NCBI GenBank assembly: GCA_003117195.1
Contig: BDSI01000047.1
Coordinates: forward strand, 310,001 to 374,000
Source of the DNA: Eudorina sp. 2006-703-Eu-15
Lineage: Eukaryota > Chlorophyta > Chlorophyceae > Chlamydomonadales > Volvocaceae
Reading direction: 5' to 3'
Length of the DNA: 64,000 nt
A program made the translations under genes and the position numbers. The notes under the pieces are model-generated. The model had not been told where the DNA came from. It did not search any database and was given only the letters and a program-made list of their open reading frames with translations. Positions 38,356-53,200 of this stretch are shown here, piece after piece. Every line of letters starts with the position of its first letter. Position 1 is the stretch's first letter.

Positions 38356-41256
38356 GCAGGTGAGTGGCCTGCGGCTGTGGGGCGTAGTGGTGTCACCGCG
38401 GTTACAGCGGTCACTCAAGGGGCGGGCCAATTGGATTACTTGCCTTCGCCAATCCGTTTTGCTTGCGTCTGTGCTGCCATCTTGCATGAGTGGCGATGAT
38501 TGGACTCTGAGCATGACTGCGCAGCCCATACGGGACTCGAACATTTGATCAACTGACGCCTTGCTGCGCATCCCCACCTCACAGGCGGAGGGACTCGCTC
38601 CGGGACGTGGCAGCCACTGCGGCACCAGGCGACGCACCCTACTAATGACCTAGGAAATGTCGTCCCACATGCATATGTTGCGACCGGTGTTTGTGCGCCG
38701 GGAATCGGTGTTCTTGACAACATGATGGGGGTGAGTTGACGCGACGGCGGCGTTCAGTCGAATGCATTGTCACGATCACACCGGCGGCCGGCGTCGAGCG
38801 AGGACTTGAGGCTTTCGTGAGTCCCTTGACGAGTCTGTGATCAGTGCGTGTGATTCGCACGCCGATGAGCACAGGGCGCGACGGCCGCGACGGCTAACAC
38901 GCCGATGGACAGCAGGCGCTTGACGAAACTCGCAGCGCCCTGAACCCCACTTGATAGGCGAAATCTGACTGATTCTCTGTACAGAACCCGTGGGATATGG
39001 TATTGTGATGGTCAGGCTGCTGAGGGTAGTCATCTCTCATTAAGAGGTGCGGGGGGGGGGGCAGCCAGTCGGGGCCCCAGGCGTACGTTCAACGAGGTGC
39101 ACGGCGCCGCCGCTTTACCCCATGGGTTCTGGTTTCGAGGATTATGGACACGGCCCTCTGTTTGTGTACAGAAGCGCGTTCGATTCGTGAACTGCAATGC
39201 GTTGGGTAATGGTGTGTATGTGTGTCATGTGTCTCATGTGTCCACAGTTGGTTAGGTCTTCACTTGGGGGGCACCGTTCAGCGTTTGGTCAAAAGCCGCA
39301 ATGCATGCGGGCTCGGATAGTTGATGTGGATCCAATAGAGATCCGGTGTTTTGGATTCACATGGACGGACGGGCTTTGGCGCGGCTGTGTGTGTGTTAGG
39401 TACGGCATCTTGCCTCAAATGACATGCATCCAGGTCCTGGCCGTGACATGCAGCCGGACAAGAGCGAGAACAGCTGCAGCACTTTCTCCATCAAGGTAGG
39501 GATGGAGCGCAGACTAGAGGACAGAGACGCTAAAAAGATAACCCTAGGCCGCTCGCTGCTGACGAAATAAGGTTGTTGGTCGCCCGCGCATTCGCCAGGG
39601 GCCTGTTGCCGTGCTGCCGTAATTGTTCCGGACCAGGCATGCGGGCAGATACGTTTTAGGAGAGCTCAGCTGTTGGGGGGAAGGACGCCGTGATGGCGGG
39701 TGGTCGCTGGTGTTTCGAGGCCAGCGGTGCCCTCGTCTTCCCCCTTCCTGTGTCCATAGCTGCTGTACAGAAAGTGACCCACTTGGGTCCTGGAGGGTTA
39801 GACGCCAATGTGCGGACCAGGATGAGACAGCGCAGGATGGGGTACGGTACGGTACGGTACGAAATCCGTCACGTGGTGGGCAGCGGATTGCGGGCAGCGG
39901 ATTGCGGGCAGCGGATGTGCTTGTCGTCTGAACCGCGGGGTGTGGCGAGGCAGGGGTAGGATGCCTAATTCATACGGCTTGGATTGATCTGTAAGGCAGG
40001 GGGCAAGGTAAGCGGGCACGCGGAGGGTTGCGGTACCGTATCCAGGAGCGGGTCAGGCCTCTGAAGTGCCTGGTGAGCTGGCTGCGGCCCCGTGTATCGC
40101 TGTCATCCACTCGCTGCTTCTCGACGCAGCGGCTTCCTTGGAGCGGCGCTGCGCAGTACCCAGCGCCTCGACTGGATCACAACCACGGTGCTTACTGGAC
40201 TGAAGGACTGCGCGCACTTCCTGTTCTGTCCCGGCCGGCTCGATGGAACGAGCGTAGCACTGCGCACTTCCTTTTCGGGTCGAGACGCTCCAAGCAAGGC
40301 AGTCTTATTGCCGAATGTGAGGACCCGCTCATGTGCGGGGGCCTCCCTGGGCTTCCTTCATGAAGCCTCCGATGGGAGAGGCGAGATGCCTTCCCCCTCT
40401 GGGTTCGGCACCAACCCTCGTCACACAGCCTCAAGGATCAGGCCGGCAAAAGGCTGAAAGTGTTTGATGGACAATTTGAAAGAGGCGGCGGGAGGAGGCG
40501 AAGATCTTCTGGTATGAGCGAGCCTCACCCTCCATCGCATTACCCAGCCACTCAGCGCGCTGTTGTCATTCCAAGGTGGCCTGTTGTCAGGAGGCACGGA
40601 AGCAACGGGGAAGGGCAGACATAACCTTGGCTTTTGCCGGCTTGCCGTCCGTGTGCCTGCGTGTGCTCACGAGCCGTTGGGTCCCTGTCGCGCTTGGCGC
40701 CGTCCCTCAACCACAACCCCTACCCCTGACGATGTCTATCGCTTAGTGGCAAGAATGGCAGTGTACGGAGGCGCGGCTGGGTGCTAAGGCGCGGAACATT
40801 GCTGATGCGCGGAGGCCGTAATCATCGGCAGAGGTTCCGGTTACGCGCATATTGATAACGCGTTTTGTATGAGCAGCTGCAAAGATTTTTTATTAATGCA
40901 TGCTTGTTAAACAATATGTGGTCCGTTCGAGGCCTTGTACAACAGCGAGCATCTGCCCAAGCAGTTGGAACGGGGCCGACTTCAGTTCGGTTCATTGACT
41001 CCATGCTCGCACTTCATACTAATACGATACGGTATCATACTCTGTTATATATCTGTCGAAGCTGGATACTGCATTTTGTTGACTGGCAGAGGACGACTGC
41101 CACCTTAATGATAGGTGCATTGTTATAACTGCTATAAATGATGTTATGAAATGTTGTAAGGACTTGCAACGCTAAGTTAGTGCGTATCTTGGACAAGCGA
41201 ATGCACGGACATTCGCGCTTTCCCGACGTGTGAGTTGTGAAGGGGACTTATCGTTG
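38356..41256. other. Non-coding region upstream of the TIR-like/TPR gene
   Basis: No gene was recognised. Features seen: a GGTAC pentamer run at about 39841-39860, and 14-bp tandem units (GGCAGCGGATTGCG, nearly three copies) at about 39883-39917. A more AT-rich stretch at 40840-41160 precedes the gene and may be promoter sequence. Confidence 0.5.
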
Positions 41257-44200
41257 ATGGGTTGCGGGACATCTGCTGCGAGGGGCCAAGCGGTCACTTC
41301 ACTTGATCCAGGTTAGTCGGGCATGTGACCGACTGTAGTGCAGCATGACGTCGTCTACTGCGCGCGCGAACTGAACAGAATCCCCAATTCATTGCTTATT
41401 ATTGCTCCAGCTCAACTTTCATGCTTTATGGTCGGACAGGGGAGCTCCGTGACCTGTCACAGCAGAACACCGTCGTTCTGAACCAGGGCGTTGCTGCCGC
41501 TGGCCAAAGGGCACCCGACGAGATCGCTCAACCCGAGCCCCAACCCGAGGTTGACGTCCTCCCAGACCCCGACTGCGGCTCGGAACCACCGCCGCCTTCA
41601 GATCCGCGACCAACAACAGAAAATTCGGAGCCGCAACGACTAGGGTCGCCGCAAAAACCGGCAGTAATTGAAGCAGGATCCCCGAGACCAGATCCAGAGC
41701 CAGATCCCGACACGGCAGATCCGCCGTGTGCGCAAGCACAGGCCAAGGGACAGCTACCACCTCCTTCCTTGATTGCCGATCCGGCTGACGCCGGTGCCAT
41801 TGCCGCAACACCACCATCACCATCTCAGCAAGGAGCCCGGGAGCCCTCTGAGCTCCCGACCTCACGCCCAGCCTCCGCATCCGCACCTGCCTCGCCCCCT
41901 GCTGAACCAGACGACATGTGGGGCCCCAAGCCGCCGCCGGGCGCCAAACCCGGAACCGGCGCAGCCCCGTCCCGGGGCCGCTCCTCGGGTTCCGGCGCCT
42001 CCTCCAGCTCCACTTCCTCCCAGGCGAAGGAGCAAGCCCAGAAGCCTCCAGCCGCCCCGAAACCACCGGCCGCCCCCAAACCGGCGCAGGACGGGACAGC
42101 GACGGCGGGTGGTAAGCAGTCGGTAGCTTCCGCGGCGGCGGCCGCCAAGCCGGGGGCTGCGACGCCTCCGCCGCCTCCGCCGCCGCCGGGACAGCAGCAG
42201 CAGCCTCGGATGGTCGACTGTGCGGTGTCGTTGCAGTTCCTCATCGACTTCTGCGCCACTGTCCCCGAGGTAGAGGTAACGGGTGCGAAGTGCGAATCAC
42301 CAGTTGGGGGAGGATTCAAGAAGAATATTTTTGGGTCCAGGGACGCCAGTGTGCTCCGGAACCTTCGCCGTACCCCGCTCCCCCCAACCCAACGCATCTG
42401 CCGCCCTCGCGGGCACTGTCTGCGCTCTGCTGCGCCTTCACCCCCCGGCCCCCCAGGACATGCCCACCTGGAAGGTGGTCACGGACGTGATCGTGCCGGC
42501 CACCCGGTCCCGACAGTGCCGCTACGTGGAGATGATCGAGCCTCGCCAGGTGGGCCACTGCGACTACTTCATCAGCCACAGGTGCGCACCTGTGGGGCCG
42601 GGGGGTCCGGGATTGGGATCCGGATCCGGGATCCAGAGTACAGAGGTCGGCGGGTCGGTCGGTGACCGGGGTCCGGTAGATTCGGTGTGAGTGGGAGGAG
42701 CGGTGCTGCGTCCTCAGTAGTGCAGCACCGTGCGTTGTGTACGGCAAGTGCCTAAACCACAAACACACACACACACGCACACGCATACGCACAGAGCGGG
42801 CTTCTCATTAAACACACGCACACGCAATCTGACATCTCCCCTGAGCTCTAACACAACGACCCTCGGCTCGCCGTTTCTCGCACTTCCTGGCCTAAGAAGC
42901 TGAGATGATCCTTGGCGCCTTGTACGACCAGGTGGGCGACGCCCTTCAGCCACCTGGTACGGTATGTACGGAAGCACCTGGTAGAGCTGGGTGACGTGGC
43001 GGAGGAGGAGGAGGGCGGTGGAAGCGGCGCCGCCGGAGGGCAGGACTCCTCGACGCCGGCGCCGGCGGGGGTCCGGGTGACCAGCGCGAGTTCCCAGCGG
43101 GGCGCCCGGGCGGACTACGACGAGGAGGCGGAACCCAAGCGCAGCGCGGACCAGGTGGGGAGGGAGGCAGCAGGTGATGGCTGATTCCCCCGGAGCGGGC
43201 GCTTTATCCTTGGTTATGGCTGGACCTCAGGAACGGGTTGGTTCCCCGGTAGAGTGGGTGCGGGGTGTGTTTGGGTACACTTGTGGTGTTGTGGAGCTGT
43301 CCGGTGCGCCACGGTTGCGCGGTTTCGGCTTCGCAGTGTGTGGTGAGGAGTCTGAGGCTGTCACCGACGACCCGCGGGGTCCAATGCAATACCATTAATG
43401 ATAGCGGGGCTGCAGCTGCACGGGTGCGGAAGGGGCAACTGATTCCCTGGGAAGGGGAAAGGGGGGGAGGTTGCAGCAGGCTGTGCGCGGGTAGGTGAGC
43501 GGGTGGGTGGGAACGGTGCAGGGTAGGTGAGCGGGTGGGTGGGGACGGTGCAGGGTAGGGTTTTCCAACCAGTACAGTACAGTACAGGGCGACGTGCGTC
43601 GCGTACAGTGCGGCTGCAAAGATAAGATGGCGCGTCCATGCCGTACGGGTGTCGTACAGGTCTTCGTCTGGTGCGACATCTTCGCCATCAACCAGCACCC
43701 GGGGCAGGTGCAGGCGGATGACCTGGCGCAGCTTAAGGTACGGCAGCCAAGTGTACGTGAACTGTGTGGAGGAGTGCCGTAGTCCCAGCGCCGTGCGGAC
43801 AGCTGTGACCCTCCCCCTCCCCCTCACCTCGGAGTCTACCCTCACCTCCGTGGCGGAGAGGCCCCGGGACACCACCACCGCCACCACCACCACCACCACC
43901 GCCACCACCACCGCCACCACCGCCACCACCACCGCCACCACCGCCACCGCCACCACCGAACCCCAGCTACACCCCACCCACCTGCCGCACAGACAGATGC
44001 TCGCATCTCACCGCTGGCCCGTGCGGGACACACGGCACAATTAGAAGCGGATCCTGGATCCATTCTTGTCCGTACCTACATGGCTTCTGTACTGGTGTAC
44101 TGGTGTCGTACCACAGGACTGCGTGGAAGCCTCGCAGCAGACGCTGCTGTGCCTGGACATTCAGGGACTGGTGAGTGCTTGTGCCGTACAAGTCAGTACG

Positions 44201-47200
44201 ACATGGGTACATCATGGCGCCGTTAGATTTTGTGTCGCTCACCGCAAACTTCCCAAAGGTGAATGAAGTCCGGCAGGGAGATACGGTAGCTCGGTGTCAG
44301 CTCGGTGAACGCTCAGGCCTTGGGGGCATGGCGTCCCATGGGTCACCAACTGATGCAGGTGCTCACTCGCATCTGGTGCCTGTACGAGATCTGGAACACC
44401 GTACTGGCGGGCGGTCCACCAAAGCTGGCCGTACTTGGGTACGATGTCGACTACGAAGCCTTCAAGGTGCGACTGCGACTCGGCGGGGGCGCTTGGTGGC
44501 CTGGGTGGGCGCGGATCCTTCAGTCGAGTCCCCGCCGCTCGTCGAGCCAATGCGAACCGCCATTCAGCCAATCACACATTCATGTCGTCCATCCCTGCCA
44601 CCACAGTGCTCGGAGTGCGGGTGCGGGTGCTGGCCGGGCCGGGCCTGACCACGTCAGACCTCGCAGCGAAGTTCTTTCTTTTTTTCGTCGTTGACACGCG
44701 CATCCTTGCACTGCCTGCCTACGGGGTACCTACGTGTGCAAACGGCCCCGCCGCTGACGACCCCTCACGCACCTCCCTCCCTCCCCCCCAGGAGGTGTAC
44801 ATCACCCTGGATGTGGAGGAGGCTCAGGCCACTGTGGACTCGGACCGGGTGCGCATCCTGCAGGACATCGCCGCTTCCACCGGTGGGTGGGTGGGTGGGT
44901 GGGTGGGTGGGTGGGTGGGTGGGTGGGTGGGTGGGTGGGCGGGTGCAAAAGAGAACTGAGCCGCCGGTGGGTGGGTGGGTGCGGGCTGACCGCGGGACGG
45001 CGATGCGGCCGGGCACTGTGTCAGCGCTGCCTACCGGCCCCGGGAGCTGCCCAAAGCGTCACGCGCGTGGTGCGTCGTACCGTATCACACTGCCCCTCTT
45101 GCTTCCGGCCGTCGTTTCATGATGATGTCATCGGGCCGTGCCCTTTGACCCTTCGGCCGCATCGCACCGCATGTCGGGTCGTGTGGTGTCGTACCGTGTA
45201 TCGAAGTGGCCGGGTGGGTGCGGGGCGGCAGACGGCGCGCCTTCGATGTGCGGTCCGTCTCGGCGTCCACCGGCCGGGCCATTGCCTCGATCCCGAGCCG
45301 ACCCCGCCTCCTCCTCCTGGACCCCGCTGGCCCGTTGTTCCGGGCCTCCCCCTGGGACGTCCTGCGTCCACCCACCCACCGCTTTCCCCACCCACCTCGT
45401 CCCACCCACCGCTTCCCCCTTCAGGGCTCCAGGAGCTTAACATGGTCATCAAGGGAGCGCTGGTGGAGAGCACGCAGGTGGGGCGGGTGGGGGGGTTTGG
45501 TTGCACACGAGGCTGTGTGGGGACCAGGGCCGGAGGTCCCGAGCGCGGATGGGCGGGGTCTCCGGGTGCGATGGGGGTACGGTCGGCTCTCGGGGACTTG
45601 GAATGAAATGATGAGAAGTTTAAGAGGCGCGTTACGTACGTTAACCTGTGCTATGTGGTCCACCACAGTCTGTCATTCTCATTTCCGTGGCGCAGAACTG
45701 CTAGCTTTCCCCTTCCTCCCCCTCCCCCTCGCCACACACACGCACAGGCAGAGGCGGAGAACGCGCTGAAGGTGTTGCTGCCGCGCTGCAAGAACTGGAA
45801 GGACTACCAGCGGGTGATCGCGGTGCGCACGGGGGCGGGGGCGGGGGCCGGGAGCCGGGGAGCGGCAGATAGATACGGGCGAGGAGCTAACTGGCTGAGC
45901 ATGTTGTTATTGATACAACTGCCAGGGCACAGAACCCAGCGGGTCCTCTGTCACATGAACCATCCGAAGGCCCGGCGCATGTCTCACTAACATATGCGCC
46001 TACCTACCTACCTACCTACCTACCTACCTACCTACCTACCTACCTACCTACCTACCCACCTATCTACCTACCTACCTACCTACCTACCTACCTACCTACC
46101 TACCTACCTACCTACCTACCTACCTACCTACCTACCTACCTACCTATTCTACCTACCTACCTACCTACCTGCACGCACGCAAGGGGGGAGTCTGGCAGCA
46201 CTACGCGACGTTCCCAATTTGACGGACCTTCGGCACAGGCCAATACCCGGCGCACCCGCACCTCCACCGACCTGTCATCTAAGCCCCACACGCACCCGCG
46301 TCTTTGCCCTGGTAGCCAGCGCAGCAGTCAGTACGTTCCTGCCTGTCGACCAAGTTTCCATGCCGCACCCCGCCACCCCGCCGCACCGCCGGCCCCCCGC
46401 CACCCGGGCCCCCCGCCCGCAGACCGTCACCAAGCACACCCAGATGCTGGCGACCGTGGGGCGGCACCAGGAGTCGCAACGCTACGGCTACGTCATACAG
46501 GTGGGCGAGGGGCTGGGGGGCCGCGAGGGGGCGAGGCGAGGCACCTGCCCTGCCCCTGGCCCACCACACCCTCCTCCCGCCTGCCCTGCCCCTGGCCCAC
46601 CACACCCTCCTCCCGCCTGCCCTGCCCCTGGCCCACCACACCCTGCAGTCAGTGAGCTACGAGATGCAGAAGAGCATTGCGCAGCAGGATGCCGTAGCGG
46701 CGGGGGGCCGCAAGCGGGCGTCCGGAGCCGGATCCGGATCCGGGGGGTGTCCTGCAGCCGCGCCACCCGCCGCCGCCGCCGCCGCTGCTGCTGCGGCCGA
46801 CGACGCGTCTTGCGCCGCCGCGGCGGTCCCCGACTGGCACTGGACGAGCTACCCACGTGATGTCGTACTGCGCCAGGTGAGCGCGCGCGTGTGCATTGTG
46901 TTTAGCGCAGCCTGTTGGTGTAAGAGTTACAGGATAAGTGTTACAGGATAAGCGTTACAATGGTGGTTCGCTGATAGGGGCGCCCCGGCGGCTAACTACC
47001 CCGGCCGGCTTTATCTTTGGCTATGGCTGAACCTCAGGAACGGGGTGATTCTCGGGTAGGGTGGGTGCGGGGTTTGTTTGCGTGCACTTGTGGCGCCTGT
47101 CCGGTGCGCCACGGTGCCGCGGTTTCGCTTTTGCAGTGTATGGTGAGCGGGTTGAAGGGGGGGAGGGGTCTCCTGAGGGCAGTCAATGTCCCTGCCCCTC

Positions 47201-50200
47201 CTCCGGCCCCCGACCCCTCCCTCCTGACCCCCCCACCCCCCAGCTATTCGACCGGGCCGCCTCGGCTGAGAAGCACGGCCACTTCGAAACCGCCATGGCG
47301 TTACATAGGTACGGCAGGGGTACGGCAAATACGGAACATTAAACCGACGGTGAGGGCTTGCTGTACGACGTCCGCCTTACCACCGCCGCGGTCACACCCC
47401 GCCCATCCTTCCAACCCACAGCCGTGTCACCGAAGGCGCGGATGCAATGACGACAAGATTTCTCGGGCTCGGGGGGTGGACTGCACAATGCGCGCACTGA
47501 TTGACTGCCGTACCATGCCGTACTCTCTCTCTTGCCCCTTTAGGGATGCCGTATCCAAGGCCGAGCAGCGCCTGGGAGAAGCCACCGGCGGTGCCGCCAA
47601 GTCCTCGGCCGCACTCGATTTGGCGGGGTGCAGGCTACGACTGGCGGCGCTGCTGGCGGCGCGGGGATTCCTGGACCAGGTACGACATTGTACGGTGCTG
47701 TACGGAAAGCGCTGGTGTGGGGATCGAGCTGTCTGGGCATCGGTGCACTAGGCCGGCGCGGCCGCCCCCCTCCCCCTCACTCACACGTACCAGAGGGACT
47801 CGCCCACATCGACACATCGTTCCGGGGGCTCCTTGCTCACCCTGACCCGTCCACGTACGGTACCCGGCTGCAACGCCACCACCGCACCAGCTGCCGCCAC
47901 CGCCACTCCTTGCAACCGCCCGCTGCCAGCACGCCTGCGGATTGTGCTGCTGGTACTGCTTGCACAGCTTGTACAGGCTCCGCCACGGCTTTTGCTTTGG
48001 CGGCGTTGGTGCGTCTGCGGTCGCAGGCGGTGGTGGATGCGGGGGAGCCGGCGGTGGCGGCCTTCGAGGAGGTGGCGGGGCCGCGCAGCCTGGCGTTCGC
48101 CTCCGCGGGGCTGCAGGTCGCCCAGATCGCCAAAAACAACTGGCAGAAGTAAGTCTTTGGGGGGGAGGAGGGGAGGGGCTGGCGGCGTGGCGGGCTGGCT
48201 TTGGGATGGGGTGTCTTGGGATGCGGCGGGCTGGCTTGGGGGGATGTCTGGCCCCCTTGAGGGTTTGCCGCCGAGAGTCTGTCCCCCCACGGTACGTGTT
48301 CGTGGTCCTGTGTCGGTGGTGTGCAGGAAGGACCTCCGCGCCCGCCTCGTGGATTCTGCGTACGGCGTCTTTGAGTCCCAGCTGGGCCACACCCACGAGG
48401 CCACATTGGACGCGCTGTCGGAGAAGGCCGAGGTGGGCCCTGGGCCGGGTGGGGAGAGGGGGGGCAGGGCGAGGGCGGAAAGAAAGGTTATTGCTCACTC
48501 CTGCCGTGATGCGTTACAGCAGAACAATCCAGGCGAGGCAATGGCCGGCACTCCGATCCCGGCCATCCACAGCTCCAAGCCGGCACTCCGATCCCGGCGA
48601 CCCCGCCAAAAAACTCCGAAGCGATCCGAATCCCAGCCCCAAGCGTATTGGCCCCCCAACACCAACCCGTTGTAAGTGAGCACTAGTGGCCGATAGAGAT
48701 GACAGTACCCGTGTTGCACCGAACACCCGGGGCTCCGCCCCGGTTACTCCCACGTCCCACCGGAAAACCCTGCACCCGGGGTGAAGATCGAAAAAGCCCG
48801 GGCGCCAGGGCACCGCAAATGCCTCGACCGGCCCGCGCAGGGTGGGTGGGTCGGGGACTAGAGGCCACTGTCCCGGCAGAGGGACAAGCCTCGTGGTAAG
48901 TCAGAACTACGGCAGTTAACAGGACGGTGCGCAAGCGCGCCGCAATAGCCAGACCTTCCGACGGTGCCGTACCTCGCCGTACACAGACGCCTCATGCGCC
49001 CTGCTTCCACGCACCACGGCAGTTCGTTCGCAATAACTCTCCTATCTCTACGCTTCGCTTCGCTTCGCTAGAGAAGTCGAAGCAGGACGCCGAGCGGCCC
49101 GCTGGCCCGCTGTCTGTTGGTCCTTGGTCGGCGTGGGGGATCCGTGCAGGACCGAACAGGTCGGCAGGTGTCCCGCCGTATGCGGTATCCGCTCCCAGAG
49201 GGGCAACAGACGGGGTGCCCCGTGCCCGCCGTATGCGGGCGACGTGTCTTTGCCCCTGTACTGCATTGTACTGCACTATACTGCATTGTACTGCACTGTA
49301 CTGCACTGTACTGCACTGTACTCCCTCCCTGCGCCCCTACCCTACCGGGGGGACCCCCTCAGCTGATCTTCAACTCGGGGGACTACCCCGCTGGGGTGGA
49401 GCTCTTCCATAAGCTGGCCGTACGACTGTCGGAGGGCACGGACCTGGCGGCGCGGCCGCCGCCCAGCGCCTCCGCCGCCGCCGCGGCCGCCGCCGCCACC
49501 GCCCTCCTGGAGCTCAGCTCCAAGGCGGTCGAGGTACGTTACGGCACTGTACGGTATGGTACGACGCTGTCGGCCTTGTACGACAAGGTTCCGGATTCAC
49601 AACATGTACCACAAGATTCCGGTGAAACCATTTCTATAACATTCCGGCACCGAAATGAAAATCTATCCCACCAGCTGTGTACGGTATCTTGTGTTACCGT
49701 CCTACACAGGATTTCCGACAGCCGTGTTTCGGGAGGTATCGGCGACCTGGCACCTGGCGGCCCCGCTGCTCCGCGTTTCCCCCGTCCACATTCACCCCTG
49801 CAGGTGTGGCTGAAGCTGGTGAACTACATGAACACCATTCCGGGCCACGAAGAGGAGTGCATCCGCATATGCAGGTGAGGGAGGGGCAAGGGAGGGAGGG
49901 AGGGGCAAGGGAAGACACAGGCGCGACAGCCGCCCCCTCCGGCCAGGACCCGGAGATCCGGCCTCAGTGGCCTCAGTGGCCTCAGGGAGAGCGCTAGGAG
50001 GTCGGGGTCGGGGTCAGGGTCGGGGTGTCACACTGTCACGGCCAGGGCAGGCGCCCGGCTGTCGTGTCCCTCTGCGCAGCGCAGACGCCGACGGCCCCAC
50101 CGAGTCCGTTCCACATATGACCTGGGTCGGCCGGGGCCGGGCGGCCTTGGTTGTGGAGCCCCGCAAGAGAGGCGGGCGCCGTAGGCTGTACCTGCAGCTG

Positions 50201-53200
50201 CTGCTGTAGCCTTGCTGCGGTCGGCGCTTCTGAGGTACGTGATTCGCTCCCCGCTTCTCCCTAGAGGGGGACGGGTTCGTCCGCCCGGCGGATGCTGCCC
50301 TCCGTCCCCTTTGCCTTCCTCTGCATCACTTTCCCCTCTTGGCATTCTTACCACCTACCTCCCTGTCAACCCCCCGGTCATCTGCATTCTGCTACGGTGG
50401 TGCCATCCCGCCCTCCCCTTTCTCCCTTCCCCCTCGGGCCGCCAGGGCGCTCATCCCGCAGAAGCGCCGAGAGCACGTCCGGCGGCTGCGGGACGCCGCC
50501 ACTGACCCCACCAGTGAGTACAACGCCGACGCGGCGGCGGAGCTTCGGCGCCTGGGCCTCAGCCGGGCCGTCAGCTCTCGGCCCTCCTCCACCGCCTCCT
50601 CCGCCGCCTCCGCAGCGGCGCGCCGCAGCAGCGCCACCGGCGGCGCTGCCGCCGCCGCAGGCGGCGTCGGCGGCGTCGGCGGCCTGCCTTCAGCGTTGGT
50701 CGATTTGGAGCCCGACGGACTGGCCGATCCAGATGACCCACGGGTCGATGTGGCGAATCACACCGCGGAGCTGCAGGTCTGGTCGACGGTGCTGGCCAAG
50801 CAGGTGTGTGTGTGTGTGTGTGTGTGTAGAAATGTTACCCGTTTGTGCGTGTGTGTGTATGTGTGTGTGTGGCCTCCTTACCAATCACCACACATTGCAC
50901 AAGCGAAACCGCACCACCGTGGCGCACCGGACAGGCCTCTCTTGGTCGCCTCCGCACCCGGCGGGTCGACACGCCCCCCTACCCGAGAGTCAAAAGTCCC
51001 CTCGAGTCCCTCCTGAAGGGAACACCGGGCCCACACCCAGGAGCGCCCCGTCATCCTCCCTCTCCAGCACCCACCGCCCACACGCGGGTTTTTTGCTACA
51101 CACACCACTCGCACTGATGCTGATGCTGATGCTGATGCGCGCAGGGCAAGCTGACTGAGGCAGTGCTGCTGCAGTGGCGGCTGGCTGAGGTGTTTCGGAG
51201 CAACAAGGCCACCGCAACAATGGAGACGCCGCTGCCCACCGGCAAGGTAAGTACAGCGGTACGACGTTGTACGACATGTTACGGCACGGTACGGAAGCGT
51301 ACAAGTTGCTGCCATCATGCCCTCCTTCCTCACTTCTCGCACGCACCTCTGCGCTCATCTCACATTCTGTTTATTCTATTTGCTCAACAATAGGGCCAGG
51401 GATCACGTGCATCCTACTGTATTTCCTGTCGTACAGGTGACCATGGTGGAGGCGTACGAGCGCGGCCTCATCCTTGACATGTCCGTACCCGGAGTCGCCA
51501 AGGTGGCGGCCAGGATGCTGGCGGAGCGGGACGGCCCTTCCGCCGCCGCCGCCGCCGCCGCCGCCACGGCCCCTGATACAGCCACCGCCGCGGCCGCGGG
51601 TGGGCCCGTGGCCCCCGCCACCGGCAGCCCTGCCGCAGCCGCGGCCGCAGCCGCAGCCCGGCCAGCTGCCTACGACGGCCCCGGCTACATGGAGCTAGTT
51701 CAGGAGATGGGCAAGAGGTGGGGCGAGCAGGACTTCGAGGGCGCGGAGCCGCTCGCCCGTCAGCTGGTGGAGTGCCAGTCGGCGGGTCACGGGGCCGTCA
51801 GTAAGGAGGTGGTGGACGCCAGGTCGCAGCTGGCGAGGCTGCTGGACAGCGCGGGTGAGCGGTGGGCGGGGTGGAGGGGTGGAGGGGTGGAGGGATAGAG
51901 GGATAGAGGGAGGGAGGGGGGTGGCCGAGGGGGGTGGTCGAGGGGAGGGGTCGAGGCGGGTTCGGGGCCGCGTAGGGCTCCCGGTCCTCCGGGTGCGGAC
52001 AGGGCCCCCGGGGGGTCTCGGGCTGTAGCGGGCTCCCGTGCGCTGTGAACTGACCGCCGCAGCTCAGGAGAGCATGTGCGCCCATGACTGCGCGTGCGGT
52101 GGGCCCCCTCCCCCCTCCCCCTCCCCCCTGCCCGCCGTACCCTCAGGTCGTCACGAGGAGGCGGTGGCGGAGATGCGGTCGGCGCTGGCGGTGCATGAGC
52201 AGCTGCGGCACGGCAAGGACCCCGACATGGCATCCACCCTGCAGACGGTACGGCAGTACGGCCCCGGACGGGTCGCACCTCCGCCGCGGGGACCTCATCT
52301 GGGCATAGGGCAGGGGAGGGCAGGGCAGGGTCCAGTCACCTCCCGGATCTCCGTACCGCCGACTCGCCGTACCCTGCGCCTCACTCGCTGAGAAGTAGTG
52401 AAGAACGATCCAGGGACGACCGCATGAAGTCGCGCGCCGCCTGGTCCGAAGCACCGCATCACGAACTGAACCAAACCGAACCGAACCGGGGACCTCCCAT
52501 AGGCGTGCAGGTTCCCCAACGGCATACCGCACCCCCCTTGTCTGCCCCTCCCCCCTTGCCCCTCCCGCTCAACAGCTGGCCGACATGGTGGGGGAGCAGG
52601 ACCGGGCCGAGGGGGAGCGGCTGCACCGCCGGGCAGTGGACTTGCTGACCAAGGTGGGAGGGCGGGGGAGGGGGAGGGCGGGGGACGGGGAGGGCGGGAG
52701 GGGAGGGTGCGCTCAGTGAAGGGCCCGACGGAAGGATGGATGCTCGGCGCGCCGGAGGGTGGGGCAGGTGGGGCAGGTGGGGCAAGTGGGGCAGGTGGGG
52801 CAGGTGGGGCAAACGGGGCAAGTGATGCAGGTGGGGCAGGTGGGGCAGGAACGGCCGTGCCAGGCCCGGCTCCCGAATCCGTGCCACAGCACCCCAATGT
52901 CCTCCGCTCCCCTCCCCTCCCCCGCCCCAGGTCCACGGACCCAACCACTTCCAGACCGCCCAAGCGGTGATGATGCTGGCGGGCTTCATCATGCATGATT
53001 ACACCCGCATCCAGGAGGGGCAGGAGATCATGCAGAAGGGGCAGGCAGTGATGAATAAGGTACGGCTGGCCGCTGGCGGCGTGCGGGACTGCATCGCGGG
53101 ATTGCTGCTGGCGGGCTACGGTACCCCGGTGCGGGGTGAGGGCCGGAGCGCCGCCCCTAAGGGGGCAATGAAGCCGCACATCGGCGCCGCCCCCTCCCCC

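Noticed and set aside
43873..43957. CRISPR-like or coding Thr/His repeat
   Set aside because: Simple ACC trinucleotide array in an intron; no spacer structure.
45994..46200. Long open frame encoding a Leu-Pro-Thr-Tyr repeat protein
   Set aside because: It is produced only by the intronic (CTAC)n array, and flanking exons splice around it in phase.
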